From NCBI RefSeq assembly GCF_029168945.1, contig NC_083603.1:1240001-1304000 (forward strand): a DNA stretch of 64,000 nucleotides, written 5' to 3'. Source of the stretch: Cannabis sativa. Taxonomy: Eukaryota > Streptophyta > Magnoliopsida > Rosales > Cannabaceae. Within the stretch, counting starts at the first letter, position 1, and each line of letters starts with the position of its first letter. The notes beneath the pieces are model-generated. The model saw only the letters and a list, made by a program, of their open reading frames with translations. It did not search any database and was not told the DNA's origin. Shown here piece by piece: positions 1 through 12,236 of the stretch. The position numbers were made by a program, and so were the translations under genes.

Positions 1-413
1 CTAAAACCAATCCCAAAATCAAAACTTGAACTTAATTGAAATTAGACAAAGAATGAATGATAAATTTTTATTGAATAGGAATAGTCAGTAGTACACAATT
101 GAATGAGCCCAAGATTACAACTCAACATTGGGAAGTAATATAAAGAAATGTCTCACATTGAGGGAAATTACTTCAAGAATGATACTCCTATTACATCCCT
201 CCACACACACTCACTATGATCTTGGAACCTCTCTCTTTAAACTTGAATCTAAAACTAAAATATGAGCTTGGAGATTAGGGATCAGAACTCAAATCTCTCT
301 TTGAGAATAGAAGAACACCTATTTATAGTTGTTGGTGGGGTCCCCTTTAAGGTGATATTAAAGCCAACTGCTATAACTAACAACAACTTTCTTCAGATTC
401 ATCTAATGAACAT
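1..413. other. Left flank of the Copia insertion; probable remnant of an older LTR element
   Basis: No coding region is supported here. The stretch contains LTR-like sequence with a CTATTTATAG TATA-type core near 319. On the far side of the nested insertion, 13719-13761 ends in TCCTAACA, which looks like an LTR terminus. I infer that the Copia element jumped into an older element whose two parts are now separated, but no repeat pair proves it. Confidence 0.35.
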
Positions 414-418
414 ATAGA

Positions 419-908
419 TGTTAGATAAATTAATATAAACCCCAAGATCAATTTGTATATAACATAGAACACAATAATAAGATATAATAATTAGGTATGT
501 GTACCTGATTGATCCATAGCAATTATCTCTGTTTGATCCACAACAGTTACTCCACTTTGATAGTACAATACTATCAACTAAGTCTTCCTCCCTAGATCTC
601 TAAATCAGAAGCAGTTTATTTATCTGATTATCAAAAGGTATACAATTGTGATGAGACAATATGTATTTATAGAGTTAGGGAGGGGACTTAGCTACAAAAA
701 CCCTAGTTGGGCTGGGCCTGCTCATCAAAGGCTTCAGTCAACTAGAAAAGCCCACACTTCTGCTTCACCTAGACTTTACACACAGATGCTAAGCCCATTA
801 ACAATTGATCACCAACAACATGGGCTAACACAGCAAAGAACTATCCAATCAACCCAAGTTTTAATAAAACCAATAAAATTTAATGTAAGCCCAAATAAAA
901 GTCTAACA
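419..908 (-). repeat. 3' LTR of the Copia element
   Basis: 490-bp long terminal repeat, TGTTAGAT...GTCTAACA on the plus strand. An open frame at 648-956 lies mostly within it and is repeated in the other LTR; it is a by-product of the repeat, not a gene. Confidence 0.92.
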
Positions 909-1659
909 TTCTCCCACTTGGGCTACATTGATTTTAATACATATATATTATATTAAAATAATTTTGTTTGAAAACGACTCATGGGTTGAACAACAGGAAA
1001 ACATTTGTGGCCACTTTAAAAAATGATAGTTCTCTGATAGCATCTCAACATACCGGTCCAATTTAACCTTTGATAATGAACTATGACAGTCATATTGTTT
1101 TTAACTCAACAAAAGACATTCATAATCACAAATACCAAAGTATTAAATCGACATGGTCAATAAGTCTAGTAGTGTGGTAAGGAATTATGTTCAACATGTG
1201 ATCAATTTAAAATAACATAATATCCTTATCAGTCCTCAATTTCACTGATACCGTGATGCTTAATAAATAAGCCAGTGAAATTAAACATACACTACTTAAT
1301 AAATAAGTAAGTGTCACTAAACTTGCTTAAAAAATTAAGCCAACAAAATATCATTGTCTTTTAGTAAATATACTTAAAATACAATGATCACAACAAGATA
1401 TGAACTACATGCTTTCAATTCAATTATTCTCGAGAATATAACAAAGCCTAACTGAAAGCATAAACATCCAATAATAAAAATTATTGGCCCACAAAGTAGT
1501 TCATAACATCAACAAGTAAACTACATATAAATGTAATCTCAAAAGATAAAACAAGAAACTCCCACTAACCCAAAGGAGCAAAAGATTATAAAATGCCTAT
1601 ATCAAAAACATATTTATCAAACAATATGGCACTTAATCCTTTGGTTAGAGGATCTGCAA

Positions 1660-2480
1660 ACATCAACTTGGTCTTTCAATATTCTATCACAATGTCTCCT
1701 TTCTTAACCAAGTCTTCAATAGAGAGATACTTTATTTCCTTAATTTTGGAAGCACTACTAATCTCATTATTCTTTGAAAAGAAAACAACAATACTATTAT
1801 CACAATAGATTAGTATAGGAGAGGAAATAGGATCAACTAGTCGTATCTCTAAAATCAAATTCTTTAACCATAAAGCTTACAAAGATGCCCCATAACATGC
1901 AACAAATTTAACATACATAGTAGATGATACGATTAAAGTCTATTTAACACTTTTTCAAGAAATAGCAGCACCAACAAAAGTGAAAATATAGCCAGAAGTT
2001 GACTTTAAATCATCTACATAACCACCAAAATTTGAATCTGAATAACCAACAACTTGAAGATTGTTGACATGCTTATACACAAGCATAAAACTCTTCGTTC
2101 TATGCAAATATCTCAAAACTTTATTGGCTGCAACCCAATGATCATGGCCAGGATCAGATAAATATCTCCTAAGAACATCGACCATAAAAGCAATATCAGG
2201 TCTAGTGCAAACCTAAGCATACATCAAACTCCCTACTGCACTTGCATATGGGATATTCTTCATTGCTTCTCTTTTTTAAGTTGTTCTTAGGACATTGTTG
2301 CTTAGTGAACTTGTCCCCTTTCAGAATAGGAACAGAACCAGCTTTACACAAATCCATGTTGAACCTTTTGAGCACACGATTAATGTAAGCTTCTTGAGAT
2401 AAGCCAAGAACTTTTTGATTCCTGTCACGATGGATCTCAATCCCCAAAACATAGGATGCCTCTCCAAGATCTTTCATATC
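1660..2480 (-). pseudogene. Copia RNase H and C-terminal reverse transcriptase remnant
   Basis: Three short minus-strand frames (2202-2477, 1955-2185, 1676-1858) follow each other in different phases. They match, in order, the end of Copia RT (MKDLGEASYVLGIEIHRDR), the RT/RNase H linker (RYLHRTKSF, VGYSDSNFGG) and the RNase H core (IYCDNSIVVFFSKNN). Stops and frameshifts between them mean no continuous protein can be made. It belongs to the Copia element and continues the RT remnant to its right. Confidence 0.85.
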
Positions 2481-3130
2481 AAAATTGGAAGACAGAAATT
2501 TTTTTTTGTCTCATTTAGTAATGACAAATTACTGTTGGCAAGTAAAATGTCGTCTACATAAAAAACAAGAAAAATATAACGACTCCCACTGATCTTCATA
2601 TAAATACACTGATCAAACTTGTTCTCTACGAAACCAAACGATGTCACAACCTTGTCAAACTTCAAGTACCACTGGCGAGATGCCTGTTTGAGACCATAAA
2701 TGGATCGTTTTAACTTGCAAACCAAGTTGTCATTTCCATTTTCCTCGAAGCCTTCAGGTTGAGACATATAGACTTGCTCACTCAATTCTCCATTCAGAAC
2801 AACAGTTTTAACAATCATTTGATGCAACTCTGAATCAGATTGCACAACTAAATCCATAATAATTATGAATGAATCTTTAGTGGAAACAGGTGAGAAAATT
2901 TTGAGTGTAATCAATACCTTCTCTTTGAGTAAAGCCTTTAGCCACTAAACACGCTTTAAACCTTTCAATCTGTCCCTTTTTATCCCTTTTAGTTCTTAAA
3001 AAATCCATTTGCAACCTATTGGTTTGAAACCATCAAGTATTAGAACTAACTTCCACACATACATTATTTTTGTCCATGAACTTAATCTCATCATCCATGG
3101 CTTCTATCCATTTTGAAGAATGTGGACAAT
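2474..3130 (-). pseudogene. Copia reverse transcriptase remnant
   Basis: The minus-strand frame 2474-2914 reads as the RT core, with IYGLKQASRQWYLKFD and the catalytic FYVDDILLA. The aspartate normally found in the upstream palm motif (just before VKT, followed by LNG) is isoleucine here (QMIVKTVVLNG), so a metal-binding residue is missing. Upstream, 2915-3130 carries further RT-like sequence out of frame. The copy cannot encode an active enzyme. Confidence 0.82.
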
Positions 3131-3400
3131 TAGGTGCTTCACTGTAAGTGACAGGATCCACAAAATGATCAATATCATATTCTCCTTCTCCAAGATAAAC
3201 AAAATTATCATGACACTTTGTTGACTTCTTTTGTCTCTGAGATCTCCATATAGGAGGTACTTCTGGAATAACCTCTATTTATTGACCATCATTTTGAATG
3301 ACATATTCCACAATTAGATTTCTCTGATAACATGACCCTCATCAACAACAAAACCTTCTTCAATAATAGGTTCCTCATCAATAATAGGACCCTCGTCATC

Positions 3401-4450
3401 TTAGATATTAGGAGCAATATATTCATCAGTAATGGGAGTGTTATCAACTAGAGTAAGAATAAGACTACCATTATTATCATCTCTTGAAAAAGACATAGGA
3501 ATAAAAATTCCTTTAGATGACTCCCCCGTTTCAAGAGATGTTGAAGGAATATTTTCAGCAACATCAAATTCTAAAAATTTAGCAGTCTGAGATTCAACAA
3601 TTCGCGTACCACGAGTAGGATAGCAAAAGCGATAGCGTTTTGAGCGCATTGGATAACCAATGAAATAACAGTGATTTCTTCTCGGATCTAACTTTTTCAA
3701 ATTAGGATCATAAATCTGTACTTCAGCTGGACAACCCCATACACGAAGATGATTCAGACTAGGCTTCCGCCCAGTCCACAACTCAAAAGGGGTCTTATGA
3801 ACAGATTTACTGGGAACATGATTTAAAATATAAGTTGCAGTCATAAGTGCTTCACCCCATAAAAACTCTGGAAGATTTGTTCTACTCATCATGCTTCTCA
3901 CCATATCCATGAGAGTGCGATTTCTCCTTTCAGCAACGCCATTTTGCTCAGGTGAACCAGGCATAGTGTATTGAGCAACTATACCATTTTCTTGTAAGTA
4001 CTCTGCAAAAAGCCCCATGTGTTGTCCAGATTCTGTATAACGACCATAATATTCTCCTCCACCATCAGAATGAACAACTTTGATGACTCTTCCTAATTGT
4101 TTCTCAACCTCATTTCGAAAAATTTTGAATTTATCAAGGGCGTCAGATTTTTCTTTAATTAAATAGGTGAATCCATAACGAGAAAAATCATTGATAAAAG
4201 TGATAAATACTTATTTTTGCACAACGTGGTGGAATAAGGTCCACTAATGTCAGTGTAGATAATCTCTTATAAAGAGTGACTATAGATAGCAGTCTGCTTT
4301 CTTATTTTAGTCAATTTTTTACAAGTACAATCAGCACAAGTATTCCAACCAGAAACATCAACAGGAGGAAGAATTTTAGCTAGAAGGAATCGATCATTTT
4401 TTGTTTAGAAATATGACCCGATATATCGTGCCATAATAATAAGGATGTTA
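3401..4450 (-). pseudogene. Copia GAG-pre-integrase and integrase remnant
   Basis: The minus frame 3401-4018 carries the C-terminal half of the integrase core and the following domain ([49 protein letters not shown]). Between 4019 and 4450 the first half of the core and the zinc-binding pre-integrase region (for example LLWHDISGHISKQKM) are recognisable only across several frames interrupted by stops. Confidence 0.83.
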
Positions 4451-4899
4451 TCTTAATATAAGATTTCTTACCCACAATATTCACAGCATTGAAAAAGGAA
4501 GCTAAGGAAGTCAATGATAATTTGAAAAGAATATCAGAGTAAAAACAGTTTCCAATTATTCGGAGTCAAACATAATGTTAACACTATAATTGGTAAAACG
4601 AAAAGAAAATCATTGTTTAACTAAACGCGGAAGCGAAACTGAATTACTTTAAAAGTAAGAATCAAGAAATTACTGTTCAAAATAATCTGAACACTAAACT
4701 GTAATTCAAGAATAAGTGTGCCAACATAGATAGCATCAACTCCAACATAAGTGCCACTTTAAGCTTTGACTCCCTCTCACTTATTTGCTTGAGATCCCTT
4801 AGCCTCTGGTTGTGGTTGTTTCTTTTCATATTTTCTTTATCCTTTGTTAGGCTTGAGGTGAGAAACAAAGTGAGAAGACTCATTCTTTTCAATTTGTTA

Positions 4900-5480
4900 T
4901 CTTGCTTGTTTCAGCTACACACTGAGAAATAAGGTCACTAACACTCCATGCTTTATTATAAGTGTTTAGGCAGTCTTGATAAAGCTAAAAGAGGTAGGGA
5001 GTTCATGAAGAACTTAAAGAATGGTGTAAAAGCCGGGAAGAGGAATATTATGTTCTTTCAACTCGGACTGAACATGAATAATTTTCAGAATAAAACCTCG
5101 TACTCCTTTGATTTTTCATACTTAATGGTTGCCATTTCATCCATAAGATGTCCAGCTTTAGCGATTTCACTAGTGTGAAATAGTTTTTCTACTACTTTGA
5201 AAAACTCATTAGTATTTGAGGTGTTTGGCAAACCATCAAAAGATGTTCAGGAATTAAACGGTTCATAACAATGAGACTAAGATGATTTGAATTTTTCCAA
5301 TGTGCATGAAGAATTTTTGGGCAACAATTCTGATATTAGAATAAGATCAGCAGATTTTTCTTCTCGAAGGCATAAGTCCAAATCTATTATGCCTAAAGTA
5401 ATTTTCACATCTCGTTTCCATGTCTTAAAGTTGGAAGCATTCAGAATTCAGATGAAAACGTTATTGTTGTTCGCAGAAAG
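4900..5480 (-). pseudogene. Copia gag remnant
   Basis: Reading the minus strand from about 5470 gives a gag-like stretch (ASNFKTWKRDV, TLGIIDLDLCLREEKSADL) that runs on through LLPKNSSCTLEKF and AGHLMDEMATIKYEKSKEYE with stops between. It is recognisable as the N-terminal gag of plant Copia elements but is not translatable. Confidence 0.65.
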
Positions 5481-5658
5481 GAGACCGCAAAATCCAAAAA
5501 TTAAAACTTGAATAAGCAATATGAGCAATGCATTAGAAAATATTGTAGAGTCAACTGGTCATTATAAACTCCCCTTTGGGGTGAGAATATAACACATACA
5601 TGATCTACCTTCATGAAGTTAACAACAAAGAAAAAATACATATCATTTAAGAATTTTA

Positions 5659-5836
5659 TTACCTTTGGGCAAATAAAATTCTTAAAAATATGTATTAATT
5701 CAAGCAAAAAACTAATAATAAATTTATATATTTAAATTATTACCTTTGGGCAAATAATTAAAATATATACATTTAATATTAACTCACTTCATGGAATGTG
5801 AACTAATATATGTAAATACTACCTTTGGGCAAGTAA
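5659..5836 (-). repeat. Three periodic TTTGGGCAA motifs in the Copia leader
   Basis: The 18-bp motif TTACCTTTGGGCAAATAA occurs at 5659-5676 and 5740-5757 and, with two changes, at 5819-5836, so the copies are about 80 bp apart. The stretch lies between gag and the primer site. The spacing suggests decayed tandem repeats in the untranslated leader, where dimerisation and packaging signals usually lie. That role is inference. Confidence 0.7.
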
Positions 5837-7010
5837 TTACACATATAGTCAACCAAAAGATATAATATTTTCTTCAACATGTGAAATTTGGTGATAAAAC
5901 AATCATTGAAAATTAATAATTTTTAACCAAATTTCCAAAAGAGATATATAATTGCTTTTATTATATTGATAATCAAAAAATAAAGTGTCCACCATAACAC
6001 ATTATTTTTGTATCAAACAACTAAGTTTTATAACTTTAGAACAACAAATAATCAAAAGATGTGAATATAAGAAAATTGGTGGAGACTACATAGTCAAAAT
6101 AAATTAAATAAGAGAGTGACTATGTCATATGGAACGAGAAGAAACCCAAAAATTTTTCTATGATTTACGGATTTTGAAAAATCATCAAAAATTATTTTTA
6201 ATAATTTTTTTAACTGCATAATTATCATTAAAATAATAATAATTATTAAATGGCGTCAAAAAATTAATTAAAAATCACCAAAAAATCAGAAATCAAATTC
6301 TAATAATGCTGGAAAAAAGAATCGTCGAAAACAGAGTCACGAAACTACCTCACTCTCTCTCACTCTCCGGCAGCCGCGAGTGGGCTTCGTCCCAGCAGGT
6401 TGTCTTCAACCTCCAGCAACCTCCATGGCTGAAAAAAATGGGTTTTGTGCGACCCGGTTCAGACCCGAGCGGGTCGGGACGAAATTCCGACCAAAAAAGT
6501 GACGAAACGGACGGGAAAAAAGGGATTTTGATTGGTTTACAATTTCTAATAGATCTACGATATTAATTTCATGTGAAAACACATAAACTTAGGTAGATCT
6601 AATCTAAAATAAATCCGAAAACTAAAGAAGAAAGTAACCCAAATATGTGTTCCAATTCAGAAATTAAAGGTGTACAAACATTATAAATCAATTATTGATG
6701 AGATATGCACAATCAATTTCAAATTATAATCAATAAAATTGAAAAACACAAAATTAATTTCATAAAGAAAATATATAAACCCTAAAAGTTTAATCTTAAA
6801 ATTCTCCTAATTTACTCTATAATTTTATGCAAATAATATATTAATAGAAAGAGAATTTAATGAGGAATAAAACCCCTAAACTTTTAAGATTGAAAAACAA
6901 AAAATTCAACATAAAATAATAACGAAATTAATATGTAATTGAAGAAAATTAACATATACATATTAATGGTTATACAAATTATAGGTTCTAAATCATATAC
7001 AATTGGCAAT

Positions 7011-7019
7011 CTGATACCA
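7011..7019 (-). other. Copia primer binding site (initiator tRNA-Met)
   Basis: The minus strand reads TGGTATCAG immediately inside the LTR end at 7022, separated by TG. This is the complement of the initiator tRNA-Met 3' end used by most plant Copia elements, and it fixes the element's orientation. Confidence 0.85.
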
Positions 7020-7021
7020 CA

Positions 7022-7234
7022 TGTTAGATAAATTAATATAAACCCCAAGATCAATTTGTATATAACATAGAACACAATAATAAGATATAATAATTAGGTA
7101 TGTGTACCTGATTGATCCATAGCAATTATCTCTGTTTGATCCACAACAGTTACTCCACTTTGATAGTACAATACTATCAACTAAGTCTTCCTCCCTAGAT
7201 CTCTAAATCAGAAGCAGTTTATTTATCTGATTAT
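7022..7234 (-). repeat. 5' LTR of the Copia element, first part
   Basis: 213 bp that match 419-631. The match breaks exactly at the ATTAT duplication (7230-7234) where the Gypsy-type element entered, and resumes at 13437. The insertion cuts the LTR that would drive transcription of the Copia element. Confidence 0.93.
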
Positions 7235-8433
7235 TGTTAGGCTAAAATTAGTCTAAGTTTCGGGTCGTATTTTCAGTTAGTTTTCACTCTTTGTTTCTAG
7301 TTTTAGGGCTATTTTACGCTTGATTCTTTTGTTTCAGGTCCTTGGGTGTTTAAAGAAAGTATGTACAAGAATTGAGGAAAAGTGGTGAAAGAATCGAGAA
7401 GAAAAACCAAAGTTTGTGTCGCTGCCTGTTCCAGTCGCGACTGGGAACATGCCAGTCGCGACGGGAACTGGCAGAGAGGATCTCGAAGTTTCAAAGTTTA
7501 ACCCCGTCGCGACGGGGGCTTTGCCAGTCGCGACGGGGACCCCAGTGACGGGATTTTTGGGCAGTTTCGTAATTTCACGAATTTTAAAGATGAGAATTGG
7601 TTTAAATAGTGAGGGTTCGTGAAAATTAGGGGATTATTCAGAATTAGAACCCTAGAAACAAAGGAGGAGGCTAGAAGAGCGGCTTGTGGCGACCCGGATC
7701 AATTGCTTCAACTAGTTCTTTCTCTTCTCTTTAATTTTTCTATGTTCTTTTCTATTTCAATGTTAATTATGGATTTGATTATGGATGTTTTGAACTAAAC
7801 TCCTATTTAGGGAGAATGATGAATGTTGTTTAAGTTTTTCCTAGTTAATGATTAATTGCCATTCCTCCATCTTGATTGTGAATACTATTCATATTTGTGT
7901 TTAATTTCCATGTGCAAGATTGATCACCTTTTACATGTTTTATGATCTCAATTCAAAATCTGAAAAGTGAGAATTGAGAATGCTAAAATTGGATAGTCTA
8001 GGTTTTGATGTGAAACGAAAGTATTTACATAGCCTTTGTGACATTTAGATTATTGCTTAATGCTGATTTCATGTTGGTTTAATTAAGAGATTAATTAGAG
8101 AGCATGAGATTTAGAACCTAGAAGATCTGAAAAGAGCTAGGTTAATTCATAATCTGTCATTCACTTCAAGAGAAGGATAGCATTTAAACATTAACATTGG
8201 TAACTTAACAACATGATTCGTCTCCCTATTTTCTTATCTTGATTAATCTTCCTTTTGTTAGTTTTAATTTTCTGAATTGTTTTATTTAATTCATAAAAAG
8301 TATTCTTTTACCAGATAGAATCAATAGTATAATTTAGTAGTAATTAGTCCAATTCCCTGTGGTTCGACCTCACTTGCGTGAGTATACTACTTGATTGCGT
8401 GCACTTGCGTAGTAATTAATAATTTTCGCAACA
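7235..8433 (+). repeat. 5' LTR of the Gypsy-type element
   Basis: 1,199 bp, TGTTAGGC...CGCAACA. It contains four copies of the palindrome GTCGCGAC at 7434, 7455, 7506 and 7527, embedded in GC-rich sequence unlike the AT-rich surroundings. The other LTR keeps only the last two copies. Confidence 0.94.
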
Positions 8434-8439
8434 AGTTTT

Positions 8440-8456
8440 TGGCGCCGTTGCCGGGG
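8440..8456 (+). other. Primer binding site (tRNA-Asp)
   Basis: TGGCGCCGTTGCCGGGG starts six bases after the 5' LTR. It is complementary to the 3' end of plant tRNA-Asp(GTC) with CCA, the usual primer of many plant Gypsy elements. Confidence 0.88.
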
Positions 8457-8576
8457 AATTGTGTAAAGATTAATATTACCCAAAATTATACTAACTTCTA
8501 CTTTGGTTTATTTTTCTTGCTAATTACTAATCTTTTTTAGCAATATTTTCTTTATCTATTCCAGGAATCCTAGTGT

Positions 8577-10946
8577 ATGCGCCGTCAAGGACAAGCAGTC
8601 ATATTACCAGTTGATCCTGAAATCGAGAAAACTTGTAGGAGAAACCGAAAGAACAAGAGGCAAGAAAGAGTTTCAGCAATTGCTGAAACAACAGAAATCA
8701 TGGCTGCTAATGTGAATGCGAATGTTGTAAATAACGGCAATAATGGTGGTGCCGTGGAAGACCAAGCTAATGGCCGTAGCTTGAGAGATTACATTCTCCC
8801 TACTCTGACGGGAGTGCAGTCATGTATCAGGCCACCGGCAGTTGATGCGAATAACTTTGAGATCAAACCTGCCATACTTCAAATGGTGCAGTCTTCAGTT
8901 CAGTTTGGTGGCCTCCCTTCTGAAGATCCTAATCTGCATCTCTCGAACTTCATGGAACTTTGTGAGACTTTTAAAGTCAATGGAGTTAGTGATGATGCCA
9001 TTCGTTTGAGACTGTTTCCATTCTCACTTAGAGAAAGAGCCAAGAGTTGGTTAATCTCCTTGCCACCAAATTCCATAGCAACATGGACAGACTTAGCAAC
9101 TAAATTTCTGTCTAAGTTCTTTCCCCCAGCAAAGTCTGCTAAGCTGCGAGGAGAGATCAACAATTTCTGTCAACAAGAGAATGAGTCTCTCTATGAGTCT
9201 TGGGAGAGGTTCAAGGACTTAATCAGAAAGTGTCCTCATCATGGTATTGAGAAGTGGATGCTGGTTCATAATTTCTATAACGGGTTGGTTGGTAACACTA
9301 GAACTCTAATAGATGCAGCAGCTGGCGGAGCCTTTATGAGAAAGAGTGCTAATGAGGCGTATGATCTATTGGAGGAGATGGCTCTAAACAACCAGCAGTG
9401 GCCAACTGAAAGGAGTCAATCTAAGAAGGTAGCTGGTGTGTTAGAGGTTGATGCCATTACAAAGCTGACAGCTCAGGTTGAGGCCCTAACAAAGCTGATC
9501 GCAGTGCAAGCCAAACAAGCTCAAGTGGTTTGTGAGATATGTGGAGGTCCCCATCACTTTTCTGAGTGTCAGGCAGATGTGGATGATTTGCCAATGGATC
9601 AAGCAAAAGCCATTGGAAACTATTCCCAAAACAATAATTATGGGCACAACCAACAGGGGTTCTACCAGCAGAGAAACCAGCCCCAACAAAACCAACAACA
9701 GCTGCAACAACAAAGTTCTAGTGGAGGCTCCACTATCCAAGCTGATTTATTGCTCCAATTCATGATGGAAACTAGAGCCTCTATTAAAACTCTAGAAACT
9801 AAAATGGAACAATTGGCTACTCAAGTGGAAAAACAAGCTCAAGGAAATTCGCCTAGCACTAATGATGCAAAAGGAAGAGAACAATGTAATGCAATTTCCT
9901 TAAGGAGTGGAAAGAAATATGATGGGCCTGAGATGATACAACCAGTGGATGAAGAGATTAAAGATCAAACAACACCAACTCAAGCATCATCAGATAAGAA
10001 GATTACTGATAGTCCAGCACCACCACAACAGTCTCCACCAATCAATATTGATCATCATGTGAAAATACCCTATCCTCAAAGACTCCGAAAGACCAATCTA
10101 GACAAGCAGTTCACAAAATTTTTAGAGGTCTTCAAAAGATTACACATCAACATTCCTTTTGCCGAAGCCTTGGAACAAATGCCCCGTTATGTGAAGTTCA
10201 TGAAGGAGATATTGTCTAAGAAGAGAAAATTGGAGGACTATGAAACAGTGGCATTAACTAAGGAGTGTAGCGCCATTTTGCAAAAGAAACTACCGCCCAA
10301 GCTTAAAGATCCGGGTAGTTTCAATATTCCATGCTCTATAGGGGGTTCGGTGGAAACTAAAGCTCTATGTGATCTGGGAGCAAGCATTAATCTAATGCCC
10401 TTGTCTGTCTTCAAAAGGCTAGGATTGGGAAAAGCAAAGCCCACAACAGTGACTTTACAACTAGCGGATCGTTCTTTGACTCATCCTCGTGGGATAATTG
10501 AAGATGTACTGGTGAAGGTTGGTAAGTTTATCTTCCCTGCTGATTTCCTAATTCTTGATATGGAGGAAGATTCAACTATTCCCATTATTTTGGGAAGACC
10601 ATTCTTAGCCACAGGCCGAGCATTAATAGATGTTCAAAAGGGAGAGTTAAAGTTGAGAGTGCAAGATGAAGAGGTCAATTTTAATGTTTTTGCCCCAACC
10701 GACATTCCTACCTGTTGCAAGATTGAGATGGTAAAGGGTTCTTTTGTTAAAGCTGATAAGAAGAAAGTAAAGCCTAAAGAGCGACTTCGAACGATTCGGC
10801 GTCATTGGAAAAGATTGATGTGTGGTAGTTCTGAAGGTGAGCTTACTCTTGTGCGAAACTCTGAAATCAACACGATTGGTGGTAAATTTTCTTCATTTAG
10901 TACGAGGGCTCTTTTGGATGAAAAGGGTCCGCCCAACCCCTTCTGA
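8577..10946 (+). CDS. Gag-protease polyprotein of the Gypsy-type element (789 aa)
   Basis: This intact frame encodes the particle-forming Gag followed by an aspartic protease. Residues 1-40 are basic. About 75-235 is the retrotransposon gag domain ([52 protein letters not shown]). A zinc-knuckle-like [13 protein letters not shown] lies near 320; its spacing (CX2CX4HX3C, or CX2CX3HX4C) differs from the standard CX2CX4HX4C. A Gln/Asn-rich linker follows. The protease active site near 600 is [11 protein letters not shown], with DLGA in place of DTG/DSG as is common in Tat/Athila elements, and [17 protein letters not shown] is the second lobe. A stop follows at 10946 and nothing like RT comes after it. 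The frame is uninterrupted over 2.4 kb, so it is recent or under selection. Confidence 0.92.
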   Translation: MRRQGQAVILPVDPEIEKTCRRNRKNKRQERVSAIAETTEIMAANVNANVVNNGNNGGAVEDQANGRSLRDYILPTLTGVQSCIRPPAVDANNFEIKPAILQMVQSSVQFGGLPSEDPNLHLSNFMELCETFKVNGVSDDAIRLRLFPFSLRERAKSWLISLPPNSIATWTDLATKFLSKFFPPAKSAKLRGEINNFCQQENESLYESWERFKDLIRKCPHHGIEKWMLVHNFYNGLVGNTRTLIDAAAGGAFMRKSANEAYDLLEEMALNNQQWPTERSQSKKVAGVLEVDAITKLTAQVEALTKLIAVQAKQAQVVCEICGGPHHFSECQADVDDLPMDQAKAIGNYSQNNNYGHNQQGFYQQRNQPQQNQQQLQQQSSSGGSTIQADLLLQFMMETRASIKTLETKMEQLATQVEKQAQGNSPSTNDAKGREQCNAISLRSGKKYDGPEMIQPVDEEIKDQTTPTQASSDKKITDSPAPPQQSPPINIDHHVKIPYPQRLRKTNLDKQFTKFLEVFKRLHINIPFAEALEQMPRYVKFMKEILSKKRKLEDYETVALTKECSAILQKKLPPKLKDPGSFNIPCSIGGSVETKALCDLGASINLMPLSVFKRLGLGKAKPTTVTLQLADRSLTHPRGIIEDVLVKVGKFIFPADFLILDMEEDSTIPIILGRPFLATGRALIDVQKGELKLRVQDEEVNFNVFAPTDIPTCCKIEMVKGSFVKADKKKVKPKERLRTIRRHWKRLMCGSSEGELTLVRNSEINTIGGKFSSFSTRALLDEKGPPNPF

Positions 10947-12236
10947 TGGGGGTTCAGGTAAGTCCTTCTCACCTTGAGTATAATAGCACATTGGGGACAA
11001 TGTCATATTTAGTTTGGGGGGAGAGACTTAAAATTTTTTAAATTCTGCACTTTAATTTTTGCATTTTAATTATCTATTTTAGTTTTTTTTTTATTTTAGT
11101 TAAGAGATGGCAATAAGCTTGACGATAGTTGTATACTGCTGATTAGTGTGATGTGATCTGAAATTATAAAATAACTGTGTGCTTGATTCTGCTAACTCTT
11201 TGGATTAGCTTGGATGCTTATGAACCTGTATTTATCTGTAAATACTCAATCTGTGAAAATTGTTATAATTGTTTTACGATGGGTTGTGGTAAGATTGACA
11301 GGATAGCTTAGAACTTGCATGTTTATTCTTTTGAGACGAAATCCTTGATAGTGTTCAATTGGAATATGACTTAGGCATTTGTTGGATAGTTTGAGCCTTT
11401 CAAGCCTACCGTAATAAGATGTATCCCTAGTTAACCTTTTGAGCCTAAACCTGCTATGTTTTTCACCCATCGATTTAAAAAAAAAATTGCAACCACACTA
11501 TTAATTTTTCTTCACCATTTTATCCATGATATCATAAGCTACATAATTAGTTTGGGGGAGGAGAAACATTTAGTGTGAGGAAATAGTGAGAGGGAGAAAA
11601 ACTTGTAAGATTGAGAAGAAAAAAAAATTGTGTAATTCAATGTCACTGAAAAAAAATGGAATATGATGAAAAAAAAAACACAATAAAAAGTAAAGATATG
11701 TGTGAAAAAAAAAAGAGAAATTTTTTTTCAGTGATGTTGAAAAATAATAGAGATGTCTTCTATCAATCTTGGTAAATTCGGGAATATTATGGGATCTTAG
11801 AAAAAAGAAAAGTAAGAAGCTTGTGGGTTCTGTTTGTGTGCTTATGATATCTTGAGCCAAAATTGTCTTTTGCCTATCCCTGAATATCTGAGCCATATTA
11901 CCCAAAGCCTTGAAAAGACCTAATGATTCCAAAGAATACTGTCAACATTAGTGGAGAAAGGTAAGCATGCAAGCTTATGAATTATCGGGCTGTGGAACTG
12001 TTGGAAAGAGTAAAACTTTTATAGCAATGTTTCACATTTGAATAAATTTTTACAGTTGTACATAGTGTTATAAATTGAGCATCTGAGTTAATTGTTAGAG
12101 TTAGTAGGATCGAAATTCTAGTTTATGCAAGGAAGAAAACAGAGCATGAGTCAGCAGCGTAGTGATTATCTGACAGCGTAGTTAGTTTTTTTTTTACCTT
12201 ACTCGGGGGCGAGTAAGAATCTAGTTTGGGGGAATT
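10947..12236 (+). other. Gypsy-type element 3' internal region without pol
   Basis: About 1.3 kb of AT-rich, A-tract-rich DNA with no recognisable polymerase or integrase. Purine tracts of the form TAGTTTGGGGG recur near 11011, 11550 and 12222; only the last one abuts the 3' LTR and is the working polypurine tract. An Asp-less poly-Phe frame on the minus strand (11570-11932) is the shadow of A-tracts. Confidence 0.7.

Noticed and set aside
648..956. Open frame of 102 codons, repeated at 13453-13743
   Set aside because: It lies almost wholly in the Copia LTRs; the duplication is that of the LTR. No domain, and antisense to the element.
7416..7622. Frame with a repeated PVATG peptide (also 12384-12620)
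   Set aside because: The repeat is the translation of the GC-rich LTR palindromes, not a protein repeat under selection; the other LTR does not keep it.
11570..11932. Poly-phenylalanine frame on the minus strand
   Set aside because: Produced by A-tracts in the noncoding end of the Gypsy-type element.
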